Shown here: positions 1 through 12,074 of the stretch, piece by piece
Layout of the letters: every line of letters starts with the position of its first letter
Position numbering within the stretch: the first letter of the stretch is position 1
NCBI GenBank assembly: GCA_036365515.1
Contig: CM070877.1
Location: forward strand, 88,793,522-88,857,521
Length of the DNA: 64,000 nt
From: Torymus aiolomorphi
Lineage: Eukaryota > Arthropoda > Insecta > Hymenoptera > Torymidae
Direction of reading: 5' to 3'
Notes under the pieces: generated by a model
Seen by the model: the letters and a program-made list of their open reading frames with translations, nothing else
Database searches by the model: none
What the model was told of the DNA's origin: nothing
Translations under genes and position numbers: made by a program

Positions 1-920
1 ACGTATATTTTCCATGCGTATGTTTCTAAGCCGAAGGCGATGACGAACGATGAGCGTTGAATTTTTGATTAATAAATGGAAAATAAATGGAAAATTCTCA
101 AAGACAAATAAATTTTTTTAACTTTGAAAATTTTTTAATCAAAGCTATAACAAAATTTTCTGCTTTTTTTTAATAAAAACACAAGTTTTTTTTAAATAAC
201 TTTTTTTATCAAAAGAAATAAAGGTAATCTCTTGAAAATTTAACTAAATAATAATATATTGTAATAAATAATTGTAATAATTGGTTAAAATTTCAAATTG
301 ATCAAATATTCTCTGAGATATCAGTATTAAATAACGTTAAAAAAAAAAATTTTAATCTCGAATATCTGGTCGTGATGATCATTTTTTTGTTTTTTTTTTG
401 GGCAATGAATTTTTTTTTGTAAAATATAAAATTGTATAATAATAATTGCTTTTTAATGATAAAAAATAGAAAGAGTCAAAATAGAAAGTCACAAACCATT
501 TAACATAGTCTCACCGTACAAAATAAAGTATTAAATTTTAAATATTGGAATTAAAAATAAATTAAAGGAATCAGTAAATTAAGTTTGAGGAAGCTACGTG
601 CCAATGAATTGGCAGCGGTTTTTTTTTATTGATACGGATTGTTTTGAGATTGACGTCATCATAATGCAGAGTGAACTCACAAAACCTGGAGAAAAAGACA
701 GTCATGGGTTGGATTTTGTATCGAATAAACATTTTATTTTAATACTATTAGCTTAGATTTAATTCAGATCAAAAGAAAATTTTCCTTCATACAAATCAAT
801 TCACATTCATGGAGACATTCATCCTTTTCAAAAATTTTGGATAGAATGGGATTTTTGATGTGGATTATAACAACCAATCCGAAATAATCCCTAACTCAAT
901 ACTTTTCAAACCTTTCCCAT
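1..920. other. AT-rich stretch without recognisable features
   Basis: Poly-A/T tracts and simple AT-rich sequence. No ORF with protein-like composition and no repeat partner elsewhere in the window was seen. Confidence 0.5.
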
Positions 921-923
921 TCA

Positions 924-979
924 ATAGTAATAGTAATAGTAGTAGTAGTAGTAGTACTAGTAGTACTCATAGTAGTAGT
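924..979. repeat. (AGT)n microsatellite
   Basis: Imperfect run of AGT/AAT triplets, interrupted by single ACT and CAT triplets. Ordinary trinucleotide microsatellite in AT-rich spacer. Confidence 0.9.
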
Positions 980-1399
980 TCGGTAGTTCTCAATATCAAC
1001 TACTAATCCGAATAAATTGTATTCAGCGACTCAATGCAGAAATACCAAAGACCAAATCCCACTAGAAACGCCCTGAAAATCGAGGGATAAAATCTGATTT
1101 TACGAACATTTTTCGAGTAATTTATATAAAATATAAGTACATTTTGAGAGACAAAATTTTCAAACCACTTGAGCCAGCATTGCCGAGGATCTAGGGAGTA
1201 AAAATTGTCTGATTTAACAGTCTGTTTTTATCGTTAATAAAAAATCGCGTTTTTTTGGTTTGTATGTTTCTCGTAGTATCTAGAATACCTGTTTATAGTG
1301 GCCGCGCAGGATTAGTTCATTAGGCGGAAATATTAAAGTTTCAACATTATTATATGCCAGGGGAATTACATGTGTAATTACATGTATCAAGGTCTAGGT

Positions 1400-1925
1400 G
1401 TTCCGAGTGCCCGATGATGGAGTCTGGATGGTGCGCATCCTAGATTTTTGCCTCTAGGTATTGGAACACGCCGAATGCGTGGTCTACGTGCTCAGGGTGG
1501 CCGTGACGGATTCTAGTTGGTGCGCTCGGTAGTTCTTGACCTCTAGGTGTCGAACAACACCCAATGCTTGATCTACGTATTCGGAGTATCTGATGACAGA
1601 ACCTAGGCGTTGCGCTCCGTAGGTTTTTGTCTCTAGGTATTGGAAATCATCGAATGCGTGGTTTAGGTGTTCGGGGTGGCTGATTGAGTCTCGGTGGTGC
1701 GCTTCATAGATTTTTGCGTCTAAATTCCGAAATACATTCAATGCGCGGTCTAGGTGTTCGGGGTAGACGATGACGGAGTCTAGGTGGTGCGCACCACAAG
1801 TTTTTGGCTCTAGGTGTTGGAAATCATCGAATGCCTCATCTAGATGTTTGGGGTGGCCGATGACGGAGTCTAGGTGGAGCGCTCCGTAGTTTTCATTGTC
1901 CACCACGTTTTCGATGCGTTCCAAC
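1400..1925 (-). repeat. Left arm of the 90-bp tandem array (minus orientation)
   Basis: About six units of about 90 bp. Because 90 is 3 x 30, one minus-strand frame (1484-1927) stays open for 147 codons and encodes degenerate 30-residue repeats with the core HLDSVIGHPEHLDxAFDDFQHLE. The open frame may be only a by-product of the repeat length. There is no promoter evidence and no recognised domain. A short coding repeat protein cannot be excluded. Confidence 0.8.
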
Positions 1926-2705
1926 ATCTAGAGGCAAAAACTACGGTGCGCACCACCTGGACTCCACTATCGGTCACGTTAAAGACCTAGACCATGCATG
2001 CCATGCGTCCCAACACGCAGAGGCAAAAAACTAAGAAGCGCACCATCTAGATTCCATCATCGGCCACCTTAAGGACCTAGACCACGGAATCGATGCGTTT
2101 CAACATCTAGAGGCAAAAAACTACGGAGCGCACCACCTAGACATCGTTATCGGCTATCCCGAACACTGGAACCAAGTGTTAGGTGCGCTCTCATATCTAA
2201 ACGCAAAAAACTACGCAGCGCATCATATAGACTCCATCATCGGTCTCCCCAACGACCTACGCCACGCATTTGATGCGTTCCTAGAGGCAAAAACCTACTA
2301 TGCGCACCACCTAGTCTCCGTCATCGACTACCCTGAATACCTAGACCATGCATTGAATGCATTGCCGCACCTAGACGCAAAAATCTGTGGAGCGCACCAC
2401 CGACACTCGGTCATTGGCCACCCCGAATACCTGAACCACGCTTTCGATGATTTCCAACACCTAGAGGCAAAAATCTACGGTACGCAATACCTAGGCTCCA
2501 GCATCAGCAACCCCGAACGTAGATCAAGCATTGGATGCTGTTCGACACTTAGAGGTCAAAAACTACCGAGCGCACTACCTAGACTCCGTCATCGGCCACT
2601 CTGAGCACGTAGACCACGCAATCGGTGAGTTCCAGTACCTAGAGGCAAAAATCTAGGGTGCGCACCATCCAAACTCCATCATCGGGCACTCGGAACACCT
2701 AGATC
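1926..2705 (+). repeat. Right arm of the 90-bp tandem array (plus orientation)
   Basis: Eight to nine units. Unit starts marked by GCGCACCACCTAGA or variants lie near 2128, 2218, 2301, 2393, 2482, 2571 and 2661, so spacing is 83-92 bp. A plus-strand frame at 2176-2604 (142 codons) encodes the same 30-residue repeat as the left arm. The first units (1926-2175) are out of that frame through a one-base slip in an A run. The protein repeat resembles no family I know. Confidence 0.8.
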
Positions 2706-3169
2706 TTGATACATGTAATTTCCCTCTCACACATGTAATTCCCCTGGCATATAATAACCTTAAAACTTTAATATTTCCACCTAATGAAGCGATTATGCGC
2801 GTCCACTGTAAACAGGTATTCTAGATACTACGAGAAAACATACAAACCAAAAAAACGCAATTAAAAATTTTTTTTTTCTTACTCAAGGCTCAAATATGCA
2901 CGCTAGATGATTTTCACCCATATATCCGTCGCGAATTTTATAAAACATCTGAAAAAATTCATAGTTGTTCGTAATCATCGCAGAATTCTTCCAAAATTTT
3001 TTTGAAAAAATTCAAATTTTCTTAATTTGTTTAAAAAACACTTTTAAACAATAATGCCCAATTTTTGGGCCCTTTTCCAATATGATTCACCAAAAAAATC
3101 TAATGCGAATATTATGTCTAGCGGATCCGACGTATAGCAATGGACTAATATTGATGCGAATAAAATAGT

Positions 3170-3500
3170 TTTCGTGGCGTTTTTTTTTTTTTATTTTTTT
3201 TTTAATTCTTTTGGTGGCGAACATTGATGCCAGATAGTTTTCGCGGACATATTTTTAAGCGGGATAGTTTTCGCGGCGTTTTTGTAAGTGGGATTCTTTT
3301 TGTGGCAAATATCCGTACGTGATAGTTTTCGCGGACAGTATTTTAAAAGGGATATTTTTCATGGCGTTTTTGTAGGTGAGATTCTTTTCGTGGTGAACAT
3401 AAGTGCGGGATAGTTTTCGTGGCACTTTTGTAGATGGGATTTTTTTCGTGGCGAATACTGATGAGGGATAGTTTTCATGGCATTTTTGAGCGACATAGTC
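3170..3500. repeat. Degenerate short tandem repeats (GATAGTTTTCGYGGC type)
   Basis: A motif like GGGATAGTTTTCGTGGCGTTTTTGTAG recurs at least six times, alternating with a related GGGATTCTTTTCGTGGCGAA block. Composite period is about 57-60 bp with one longer unit. No coding frame is maintained. Confidence 0.75.
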
Positions 3501-4620
3501 GTCGTCGGCACCGGTGATATATAGTTTTTTTCGGATTGTCCCTGTGGTTGTTGGCGAGAGATTCGGCTAGAACCCGACTTGCTCTTGTCTTGTACTCTGT
3601 AGTAATAGCTTCATTGATTTCTTTTCCCAAATTGCTTGGATTCTACAATCAAACGTGCTGTTCTAATTTCCCGTGCAAACCAACTAAAAAATGTCGCAAG
3701 GCTGTCGCGACGTGTTCCCTCACTCGTCATTTAGAAATAATCTCAGTACTCTTTGTAGGGAATATGGTCGATTTGATGTGAATCTAACAGTCGATATAGT
3801 AAAGCTCTTCGTCCATAGTCGATAGCTTTGTCGGCTGACTTTTGCCACACGGTTTCAAATTCTGAATATATTTATTGTGATTTTTCAGGGTAACCAAGGT
3901 ACAGCGTAAGGTCACGTAGTAGCCATTCGACATCACCGTCGTATTTTGCCAGACTATTTTGATGCTAAAATCAAAAAAATATGCCTTTCGACTGACGGAA
4001 ATTCATCAAGTATTTATCGCACAACTTTACAAAAAAATGATGTCATCCAGATCTCCGTCGACTTGCGGAATAGAATCTAGCGCTTCGCTCAGCGAGTATA
4101 GCGGTACCGTGCATTGCCTACTCATATTTGTAGAGTTTCAAAGTGGCGCCTCCGCAATTTTATGAGCCGAATGTCTGACGTTTGCCAAATCCCAATGTGT
4201 GGAATTGACGACTGTAATTTACCACTCGCAGATTATGTTCATCAAATCATAATAAATTGATTGCATTCAATCGTTAAATAAAGGATTCAACTTTTTTAGA
4301 ACTTCATTTTTTTTAATACATTTTTAGAAAAATTTAAATTGAATGTCCGCGAGATACTCGAATAAATGTTCGTATTTTTATTTTTATTTTTATTTTATAT
4401 TTATGTTATATATATATATTTTTTTTTATACCAATATGATAAGTACATCTGAGTTGAAATTTTAACTCAATTTTTATTACAACGCTCTTCTCTTTAGTCA
4501 ATTTACGTAGGGGTGATTGATGCCCGCCTCGGGTATTGCGCTCGTCCTCCCCGCTGTCTAGGATTCAAGTTACGTTCTCAATTCTCCTAGGCCGATTTGA
4601 TGGTGAGGTGTGTATAGAAT
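3501..4620. other. Spacer without recognisable features
   Basis: Two short open frames (3536-3781 and 3959-4165) have no recognisable domain or homologous feature. The stretch 4370-4430 is T/A-rich simple sequence. Nothing else seen. Confidence 0.4.
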
Positions 4621-4689
4621 ATGACTGGTTAAGGAGTGAACTGATTTTTTTCTGAGAAAATTCTGAGGTGGTTGGCTGCCGATTGCAGC

Positions 4690-4865
4690 TGAACTAGGTT
4701 CGCGCCGCCGCTTTTCGCAGGCACGGGGATGAAAAGTCGGGCGGATGGCAGCTGGTCTAGGAACGCGCCGCCGCTTGCAACAGGTATGGGAAGAATAGAT
4801 CGACCGTCGATAACCACTTGTCTAAGGAGAACAAATCGACCGTCGATGACAACTGGTATAAGGAA
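4690..4865. repeat. Short GC-rich degenerate direct repeats
   Basis: Two copies of a block with CGCGCCGCCGCTT are followed by two copies of ATCGACCGTCGAT plus a TAAGGARAA tail, about 37 bp apart. The minus-strand frame 4629-4955 reads through them and shows matching peptide repeats (VVIDGR twice, SGGA twice). Coding function is unsupported. Confidence 0.5.
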
Positions 4866-5499
4866 ATAGGAATTGACAGCCCATCGGCAGGGGCTCGCCC
4901 ACTGCACCCCCGCCAGGGTGGTGGACCCACTGCGGCCCTGGACCCACTCCTCCACCCCTCAACACCATCCTCTTAATCTCCACATTTTTTGGTTGATTTT
5001 TGTCGTTATAACATTTGTTTTTCTATTAAAAATTCATTTCGATTTTAGTGCCATCTGGTTCAAAAAATAGTATATGCAACACAGGCGCAAGGTGATTAAC
5101 GCCCTCGTTCTTCATTGTTGTCCTCGCATAGCTTCACTGGAGCGACAAACTCGACTCGGGCGTGAATCACCCACTTTGCACCCTTGTTGCGTAATGTACT
5201 ACTTCTCAAAATCGACAAATTTCTTAATTTATCGCCTTGAAACATGTCTTTTGATCCATTTTTTGTCTCCAAAATTTTTTTCACTGTTCCAAAGCTTCCT
5301 CTATGAGGAAACAATAAGGGATAAGGGTTTCTATTTAAAAAAATAAACTTGGGCCTCATGTGCTCTTCATAAGGCCCCGAACCCAAAATTGAACAAGTTG
5401 GTCTGGTAGCCTCTTTGATTTCCTGAAAGATTGGTCTCTTAATGGGGTGTCGCACTATACTAACACTGTTTTATTGGCGAAACTTGTAAAAGTAATAGA

Positions 5500-5620
5500 T
5501 ACAATAAAAGAATAGCGATTTACGCTTTGATCAAATTCATTTGTCCTGCATAATCCTATAATACATCATTCTACAAAGTTTCGAGGCAAAAAAAATGACG
5601 ACACCTTTGTTTATTCTTGG
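5500..5620 (-). repeat. Dispersed repeat, partner of 48700-48830
   Basis: The reverse complement of this stretch contains AAGAATAAACAAAGGTGTCG, a T run, TTGCCTCGAAA, then GGATTATGCAGGACAAATGA and a TTTAC/TTACG-type tail. The same order of blocks is found on the plus strand at 48700-48830. Similarity stops at both sides, so this is a short dispersed element of unknown class. Confidence 0.65.
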
Positions 5621-6615
5621 AAGGAAAATTAACAAAAATTAAGACCATGTGAAACTCAACAAAACTCGCTATAGGACTCAGTCGGTAAAAAGATGGGAGT
5701 CAATTTTTTTGTATTAAATAGTAGATGGCGCTACGAATATGATTCATTTGCGAGTATAACATCCGGTTCAGACAGATCCTCACGATGGCGTGCATAGTTA
5801 CACTATGAAAAATATTTTTTTTATATTCATTATTTATTAAAAATAAATTAAATATACTTATTTTCTCTTTGGCTATACATTTCTTATCGTTTTATTATTA
5901 CTTAGTTTTTATTATGAACCAATAATCGAAAGTATAGACTTTTGAATTTTCCTTTCTTTTTTTGAAGTTAGGACTAATCCGGTTAATTGTTTTCGTATAA
6001 TTTTTAACACTTGCAAATAGATACATCCACCAGATCTTTACTTGGAGGTTCGAATTGATAACTGCTTCACATATTTAACTTTTTTTTACTGTAGGTTTTA
6101 AGGTTATGTAAATAAATGAAATTGATGAAAATAATCTTGATATTATAATTACATCCTTATTAACATTTCAAACTATATTCTTTTTATAAAGCGCATTTCC
6201 GACGAAAATACAGTTTGTATTAATTTAGTTAGCATGACAATATATTTATACAATAATAGATCATGCTTTAAAATTGTGTATCATATATTGCCGAAAATAT
6301 GGCGTAGAGTCGATACATCAAGAATGAAACACAAAATATCCATGACAATTTTATTATTCAAATACTATTTTGTTACCAGTGTTACTTGTTTATTTGTTAC
6401 ATATAAGAAATATGATCAGCTTAGAAGTTATTATAAATATTATTACAATACCTAATTGTCAGTATATAACTAACTGTAATATTATTTGTCGAATTTTCAA
6501 AATTTATTATCCATCTACGATATTATTTCCTCCTTCCTTATATAATTTATGATTACATTGAGAAGTTTTACAACATTATGCATTATAAAAGTATAAGCAT
6601 AGTTGTTTGGGAATT
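5621..6615. other. AT-rich stretch without recognisable features
   Basis: Very AT-rich. Short open frames at 6234-6552 consist mainly of Y, I, N and K codons typical of AT-rich noncoding DNA. Nothing supported. Confidence 0.5.
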
Positions 6616-6619
6616 ATGT

Positions 6620-7318
6620 AATAGCCAAGCTTCCAGCGGTCGCGCGCGAATTGGCTATACTCACTGCGCCGCCGCAACGCTTAAGCTTCCCGCGGCCGCT
6701 CGCGGATTTGCTGTACTTACTCTGCCGCGGCGCGCCAGCACTACGCTGATGGGCCGAGTATAGGTAAATTCATGCTGTCTCTCTCGCTCTCCCACATGCT
6801 AATGAGAGAGACAGTGATTTGACTCTAGCCCCAGTGACAGGAACAAGATGAAGAAGAAGGATGTGTTCGCTCACTCTCTCTCTCCTCTCTCTCACTCAAC
6901 GTACATACGGTGTGCTCGCCACGAGGCCGCATGGCCAACTTATACGGCTCCTCTCACGCACTCTAATTCTCTCTACGGAACGGTCTGCCACGTGGAAAAA
7001 CTCATGTACCCCTGCGGCAGTTCTCACGTGGGATAAACTCAAGTGCAGTATTGACTCTCTTTACATGGGCATTTGATACGATGGTGGATCTCACATGGCG
7101 TCCATTCGCACGGCAGTGCTTCTCAGACGGCATCTCTAACATGGCGTCTACGAACCGGCTTCACTCATACATGCTCACTGGCTCTTCTCACTGGCTGAAG
7201 CTCATCTTGTTGCAGCTCATCTGGTTACAACTCAATCTGCTTTATCTCCATTGACTGTGTGATTCAACCGGCTTCCTCATTTTTCTCCAAATTAATATAA
7301 TTGCTATGAAGCTAAGGT
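6620..7318 (+). repeat. Unclassified dispersed repeat family A, copy 1
   Basis: Homologous to the minus strand of 51885-52660 over most of its length. Shared blocks are GAATTGGCTATACTC, CATGCTGTCTCTCTC, TCCACGTGGCAGACC, and a 3' end reading ATTAATA/TAAAT..GCYATRAAGCTAAGGTAA. The interior is made of degenerate repeats of CTCAC-TGGC and CGGCAGTG-TTCTCA type motifs. No protein is encoded. The copy ends exactly where the AC microsatellite begins. Class unknown; it could be a non-autonomous element or an LTR fragment. Confidence 0.7.
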
Positions 7319-7532
<214 letters not shown>

Positions 7533-8250
7533 AGCCATTTTGATGACTCAAGCAAGCAGTAATCTAATATGAAGTACTCTGCACATATAATTCTTGGCAA
7601 GTCTCAACCACATGAAATCAATAACATTCATTGTATGTATTTATGCTAGCAGTAAACTCAACGGGATTTATATTACACACAAACTTCATTACACGACTTT
7701 ATAACACCAATTTTATGATACTTATATAACTACTGTAAATATGTAATAGTTATTTTAATCATCGAATTTTTATACAATATACTATGGTTAAATTTACTCA
7801 AGTGTTTGTGTCAAATTTATTTAAAACACCCACAACATGTAACTCATATAAATTATAGCATTCTGAAACAATAATTTTGTTTTTTGTACTGAACTTGTTA
7901 GTTTTAGAATACGTAATTATATTACGCATAAGAAAGCCTAATTTTGAAAAATGCATTTAGCATGTTATCATTTTTTGTATATAAAAATACTAAGTTAAAT
8001 AAATTACAATACATGCACTAACCACATAATTATATACATACTACTATACAGTATAATTACTTTACCGTATGCATTTATGTTACAGTATAACAAAACTACA
8101 TTTAATAGTAGATTTTGTAAATTGCTACTATATGTTTTTCAGAAAAGAATTAACATTTACAAGGTCAAACATTTATTTTTGTAATTCGACACTCGATCAC
8201 AAAGTGAATCTCATTATGCATAACAAAAATATAAGTATCCTGTAGATAGA
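7533..8250. other. AT-rich stretch without recognisable features
   Basis: No protein-like frame, repeat partner or RNA-like structure seen. Confidence 0.5.
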
Positions 8251-8282
8251 GTAATGTACTTTATATCGACGGCTGAGCGGCA

Positions 8283-8522
8283 CAAGATGCTATCTCGGCT
8301 GAAGCTAACAGAAGATGCTATCTCAACCGAGGCTTACAGAAGATGCTATCTCGGCCTAGGCTCGCAGAACGTGCTATCTCGGCCATGGCTAACAGAAGAT
8401 GCTATCTCGGCCGAGGCTCACATAACGTGCTATCCCGGTCGGGGCTCACAGAACGTGCTACCTCGGCCGAGGCTAACAGAAGATGCTATCTCGGTCGAGG
8501 CTCACAGAACGTGCTATCTCAG
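8283..8522. repeat. 28-bp tandem repeat
   Basis: About 8.5 units of 28 bp with the core GCTATCTCGGCCGAGGCT followed by AACAGAAGAT or CACAGAACGT. Each unit holds the near-palindrome TCGGCCGA. Because 28 is not a multiple of 3, two frames stay open (8254-8607 and 8343-8576) with shifted repeats, a repeat artefact. A related core, CTATCTCGGC, recurs at 48955-49060. Confidence 0.9.
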
Positions 8523-8539
8523 ACGCGTTTTTTTTCCTT

Positions 8540-10125
8540 CAAATTTTGTTGTGGTAGCTCTGCGCACCTTGATTAAACTTTTATTTCTACAAAATCGGCG
8601 TCTTTAAAAATCGTGAAAAGTATTGGTCTTGTTTTTTCAACAATGATTTTGACAATTTATTAAATATGTTTATTATGGAATTCATTATAATTGATTATAA
8701 ACGTTCGTTTTAAATAAAGATTCAAAATTCAATTCTTAATTAAAAGAGTTGTTTTTTTAAAGATAACATTTTTAATTCTTAATTTTAATTGTTTACAAGC
8801 GTTTAATTAAAGATTCACGATTTCATGCTTAAATAGACAAGTTTTAATTAAAGAGTATAATTTTTATTGTTAGTTAAACCAGTTTTTCTGATTTAAAATT
8901 TTAAATCTTATTTATATGCCGTATAATTAGTATTCGCTCTTAAATCATATACCGTATAACTAACATCCACTCTTAATTATATGCTGTATCATTAACATTC
9001 GCTATTAATTATATGCCATACAATTAATTTGTCTCTTAATTTTATGCATTTAATTAATCAAAGGCTAGTTTGCATTTTACATCATCTAAGGGGTTTTTCG
9101 CCCCGCCGATTCCTATTTTGAGATCTATTTTTTCTGTACAATAGATGATTTTTGCTCCAACGAGCTTCTATTAGCTTGAATCCGAGGTCATTCGGGGGTT
9201 TTTCGACCCGCTGATTTGGATTTTGCCGTCTATTTCGCTATACAATCCACGTGCACGTTCAGTGAATTACTTGAATAGTTCTTGAGGTCTAAGAGCGGCA
9301 GTCACCATTGTGTAATCGTATATATTATAACTATTAAATATGAATATTTTGGCGACACTCGTCAAAATAAAAATCATCTACTGCATATACGCATGATATT
9401 GTACACCAAAATTGACCTCAAAATCGAATTACCTCGGATCTAGGCCAGAGGCCATATACGAAAAAATCGTCTACTGCACATGCGCGTTGCATTGTACACT
9501 AAAATAGATTCCAAAATTTAAATAAGTGGGTCGTAAAACCCCCTAATGACCTCGGATTATGCTAGAGCCTCAGTTGCGCAAAAATCGTCTACTGTTCATG
9601 CGCGATGCATCGTACACTAAAATAGATCTCAAAATCATCAGTGAGTTGAAAAACTCAGTCGAGAAAATCAGTGAGTCGAAAAACCCCTTAGATAATGTTA
9701 AATGCAAATTAGCCTTTGATTAATTAAATGCATACAATTAAGAGAGAAATTAATTATAGGTCATATGATTAAGAGCGAATGCTAATTAAACGGCATATAA
9801 TTAAGATTTAAAATTTGAATTAAATAAAACTGATTTAATTAATAATAAAAATTATACTCTTTTATTAAAACTCGCCTAATTAAGAATTAAATGTTGAATC
9901 TTTAATGAAACGTTTGTAAATAATTAAAATTAAGAATTAAATTTTGAATCTTTATTTAAACGAGCATTTATAATCAATTATAATGAATTTCATAATAAAC
10001 ATATTTAATAAATTGTCAAAATCATTGTTGAAAAATCAGGACTAATTTTTCTCACTATTTTTAAAGACACCAATTTTGTAGAAATAAAAGTTTAATCAAG
10101 GTGCGTAGAGCTACCACTACAAAAT
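8540..10125. mobile_element. Large foldback element with arms of about 750-800 bp
   Basis: 8540-8760 matches the reverse complement of 9890-10125 almost base for base (for example TGGTAGCTCTGCGCACCTTG against TGGTAGCTCTACGCACCTTG). The match continues inward through AATCAAAGGCTAGTTTGCAT (9050s) against its complement at 9700-9725. The inner arms carry degenerate repeats of about 110 bp with AATCCGAGGTCATT and GATTTTGxxxTCTATTTTAGTGTACAAT blocks. The centre lies near 9330. No ORF was found inside. Such a transcript would fold into a very long hairpin. Confidence 0.9.
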
Positions 10126-10431
10126 TTTATCATTATTTTACCTTATTTTTCTTTTAAATTATTTTACCTTACCATAAAAAGTTATTAAAACTATTTTCAA
10201 TTGTAAATTAATAAAGAAATTATCAATTGCTGCAGTATTAAACAAAATCAAGCAAAGCTATAACTACTACATTTTATTACATTTGTACATAAATAACATG
10301 CAAAATTATATATTAATAATATTTTATTATTACTTTATTGATTTCAATAAAGTAATTGTCAATTATTGCAGATTAAATATTATGCAAAATTATGAAAAGA
10401 ATATTTGATACTAAATTGATAGACATTATCA
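10126..10431. other. AT-rich spacer
   Basis: Simple AT-rich DNA between the foldback element and the gag relic; nothing recognised. Confidence 0.4.
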
Positions 10432-11120
10432 ATGGCTAGTATGACCACAATAACGTTATATGAGCACCGCAAAAGGCAATTGGAGTTAGTCAACCAAATT
10501 GCCAATGCACCGAGTTACTACACAAAGCTAGGCCAGAAAAGAATGCCCTTGGAAGCTGTACAGACTGCCAGAAGTGCCAAAACAATCACCTGAGCATCCT
10601 GGCACTAAAGAATGACGTCACCAAGAATCACTGATATTTCGTAGGTGACGACTACGGAAAAGCCGAGGAAAGTTACCTCAGATCTGGTTCGTACTTTGCA
10701 CAAATACTCAAACAGTTTCCTAACGTAGAAGTTGTCAGAAGTTGAAAAGACCAGTCATGGTCAAAACAAAGAGAAGACAAGAGACTAGACAGAAAAAACA
10801 AAACATTATAGATGGTGAAGTCAAACTAGATTACCGAAGAGAACTTCGAAGAACCTTGCAAGACCCTGGAAGACCACTACAGCAACAATCGCCGTCAAGT
10901 CTCAATCAACGCCGCACAGCTCTTCGACTCTACCGTCTTCTTATCAGAGTTGCCTGTGAAGCTTAAGTCCCTCGTCAACTCTACAGTGAACACTCTCAAG
11001 ACGCTACAGTTCCTCAAGCGGCCAACCAACCAGTGAGATGACTTTGTCGTGCTGCTCAAGAATATTTGATTGCTAATATAGAAAATGGAGTGTCTCAAGG
11101 AAAATGTAACACTTGTAACT
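10432..11120 (+). pseudogene. BEL/Pao retrotransposon gag relic (DUF1759-like)
   Basis: An ATG at 10432 opens a frame with basic, helix-rich N-terminal sequence (LYEHRKRQLELVNQI). It is broken by stops and frameshifts after about 55 codons. Later frames contain DVTKNH..YFVGDDYGKAEESY and then QLFDSTVFLSELPVKLKSLV, NTLKTLQFLKRPTNQ and DDFVVLL. That spacing, ending in a TNQ-stop-DDF where the family has TNQWDD, is the layout of the DUF1759 region of BEL/Pao Gag. A stop replaces the conserved Trp. No protease, RT or LTR follows, so this is a short decayed fragment. Family call is from recalled motif layout. Confidence 0.6.
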
Positions 11121-11154
11121 ACAAAACACATTCTAATCGATTGATTTAAGTGTG

Positions 11155-11215
11155 AGGCAAAAGTAGCTGAGCTTGCGAGCGTGAAAACATTCTCGCACGC
11201 TCAGCTACTTTTTTA
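11155..11215. repeat. Imperfect hairpin
   Basis: AAAAGTAGCTGAGC with GCGAGCGTG on the left pairs with CACGCTCAGCTACTTTT on the right, with a 6-base bulge and a short AT loop. It lies 30 bp downstream of the gag relic and ends in a T run. Possibly a MITE or hairpin remnant. Confidence 0.6.
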
Positions 11216-12070
11216 CACGCTCTATCAGCTTGCAGGAATGTGACAATTTGCGAACGCTAATGTGTGTGTAAAATAAAACTTTTCGCATAATAATAGGAAA
11301 ATGACCACGCATCACTCGGATCATAAAGCCGCACTTCACGGTCTTGATGTGAAACTATATTAAAACTAATCTAAATATAATAAAGTGAAAAATTACTGCT
11401 TCTGTCAATGCTATTTATTTGACTAAAAAAATCAGTCGAAATGTCACTGTTTTTGTTAGTGAATCTTATTCCACTGAAAAATCAATGAAATTTTATTGCT
11501 GTTATCAGCAACTTTACTGAAATACCAGTTCCTTTTCGCTATTTTTTTCAATAAGCTGTAGTAGTAACTGAATTGCGCAATGATAATTAGTTTCCCAATC
11601 GTACTTCGCTGATTATTCAGTGGAAAAGCTTCTATTCTTCTCGCAATGTGCAAGCACTAAGTCGAACCAGAGCAACGATATAATCGAAGAATAGAGATCA
11701 ATTTGGAAAGTGAAAGATCACTTATGTATTAGCAATTTTTCACTGCTTTATTTCAGTTTTTATATTTGCTGCTTTAAATAGTAAATATTCACTATTTCGC
11801 AGATATCTGATTTTCATTTATGGTAAAAGTAACAATAGACTGCGTTCCACTAAAATTTCATTGATTTTTTTTAGAGTGCAGGTTAGCCGTGTTTCAATTT
11901 CCACTATTCACACCAAAAAGTCAGGTTACCTCAATGATTACCGAAGTAATCCTAAAGAAGAAGGCACATACTGCCTCCACTATTTTTATACGCATATAAC
12001 CTTACAGAACAAAAGTTGCCCCGACGAAGTTGGCCTCAGTTGAAGTTCAGTGATAGCCGGAGTCTTCTTG
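11216..12070. other. AT-rich stretch with weak inverted similarity
   Basis: Segments near 11470-11500 and 11840-11870 (ATCAATGAAATTTTA on opposite strands, next to TTCCACT) resemble TIRs of a MITE of about 400 bp. The match is short and decayed. No coding signal. Confidence 0.3.
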
Positions 12071-12074
12071 TAGT

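Larger units (their letters stand above)
1243..2866. mobile_element. Palindromic (foldback) element with an internal 90-bp repeat array
   Basis: The outer arms 1243-1390 and 2715-2866 are reverse complements of each other with scattered mismatches. Both contain TTTGGTTTGTATGTTT, the block CTCGTAGTATCTAGAATACC, then a short conserved run ending GGGGAATTACATGTGT. Between them lies a 90-bp tandem array that switches orientation at about 1925, so the whole 1.6 kb is one large inverted repeat. No transposase is present, so it would be a non-autonomous foldback element. Target-site duplication not identified. Confidence 0.8.

Noticed and set aside
4629..4955. Pro/Val-rich repeat protein on the minus strand
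   Set aside because: Short, explained by degenerate DNA repeats, with no partner or start context.
11400..11900. MITE with AATCAATGAAATTTTA TIRs
   Set aside because: Inverted similarity is only about 15-20 bp and no target duplication could be placed; kept only as a note.
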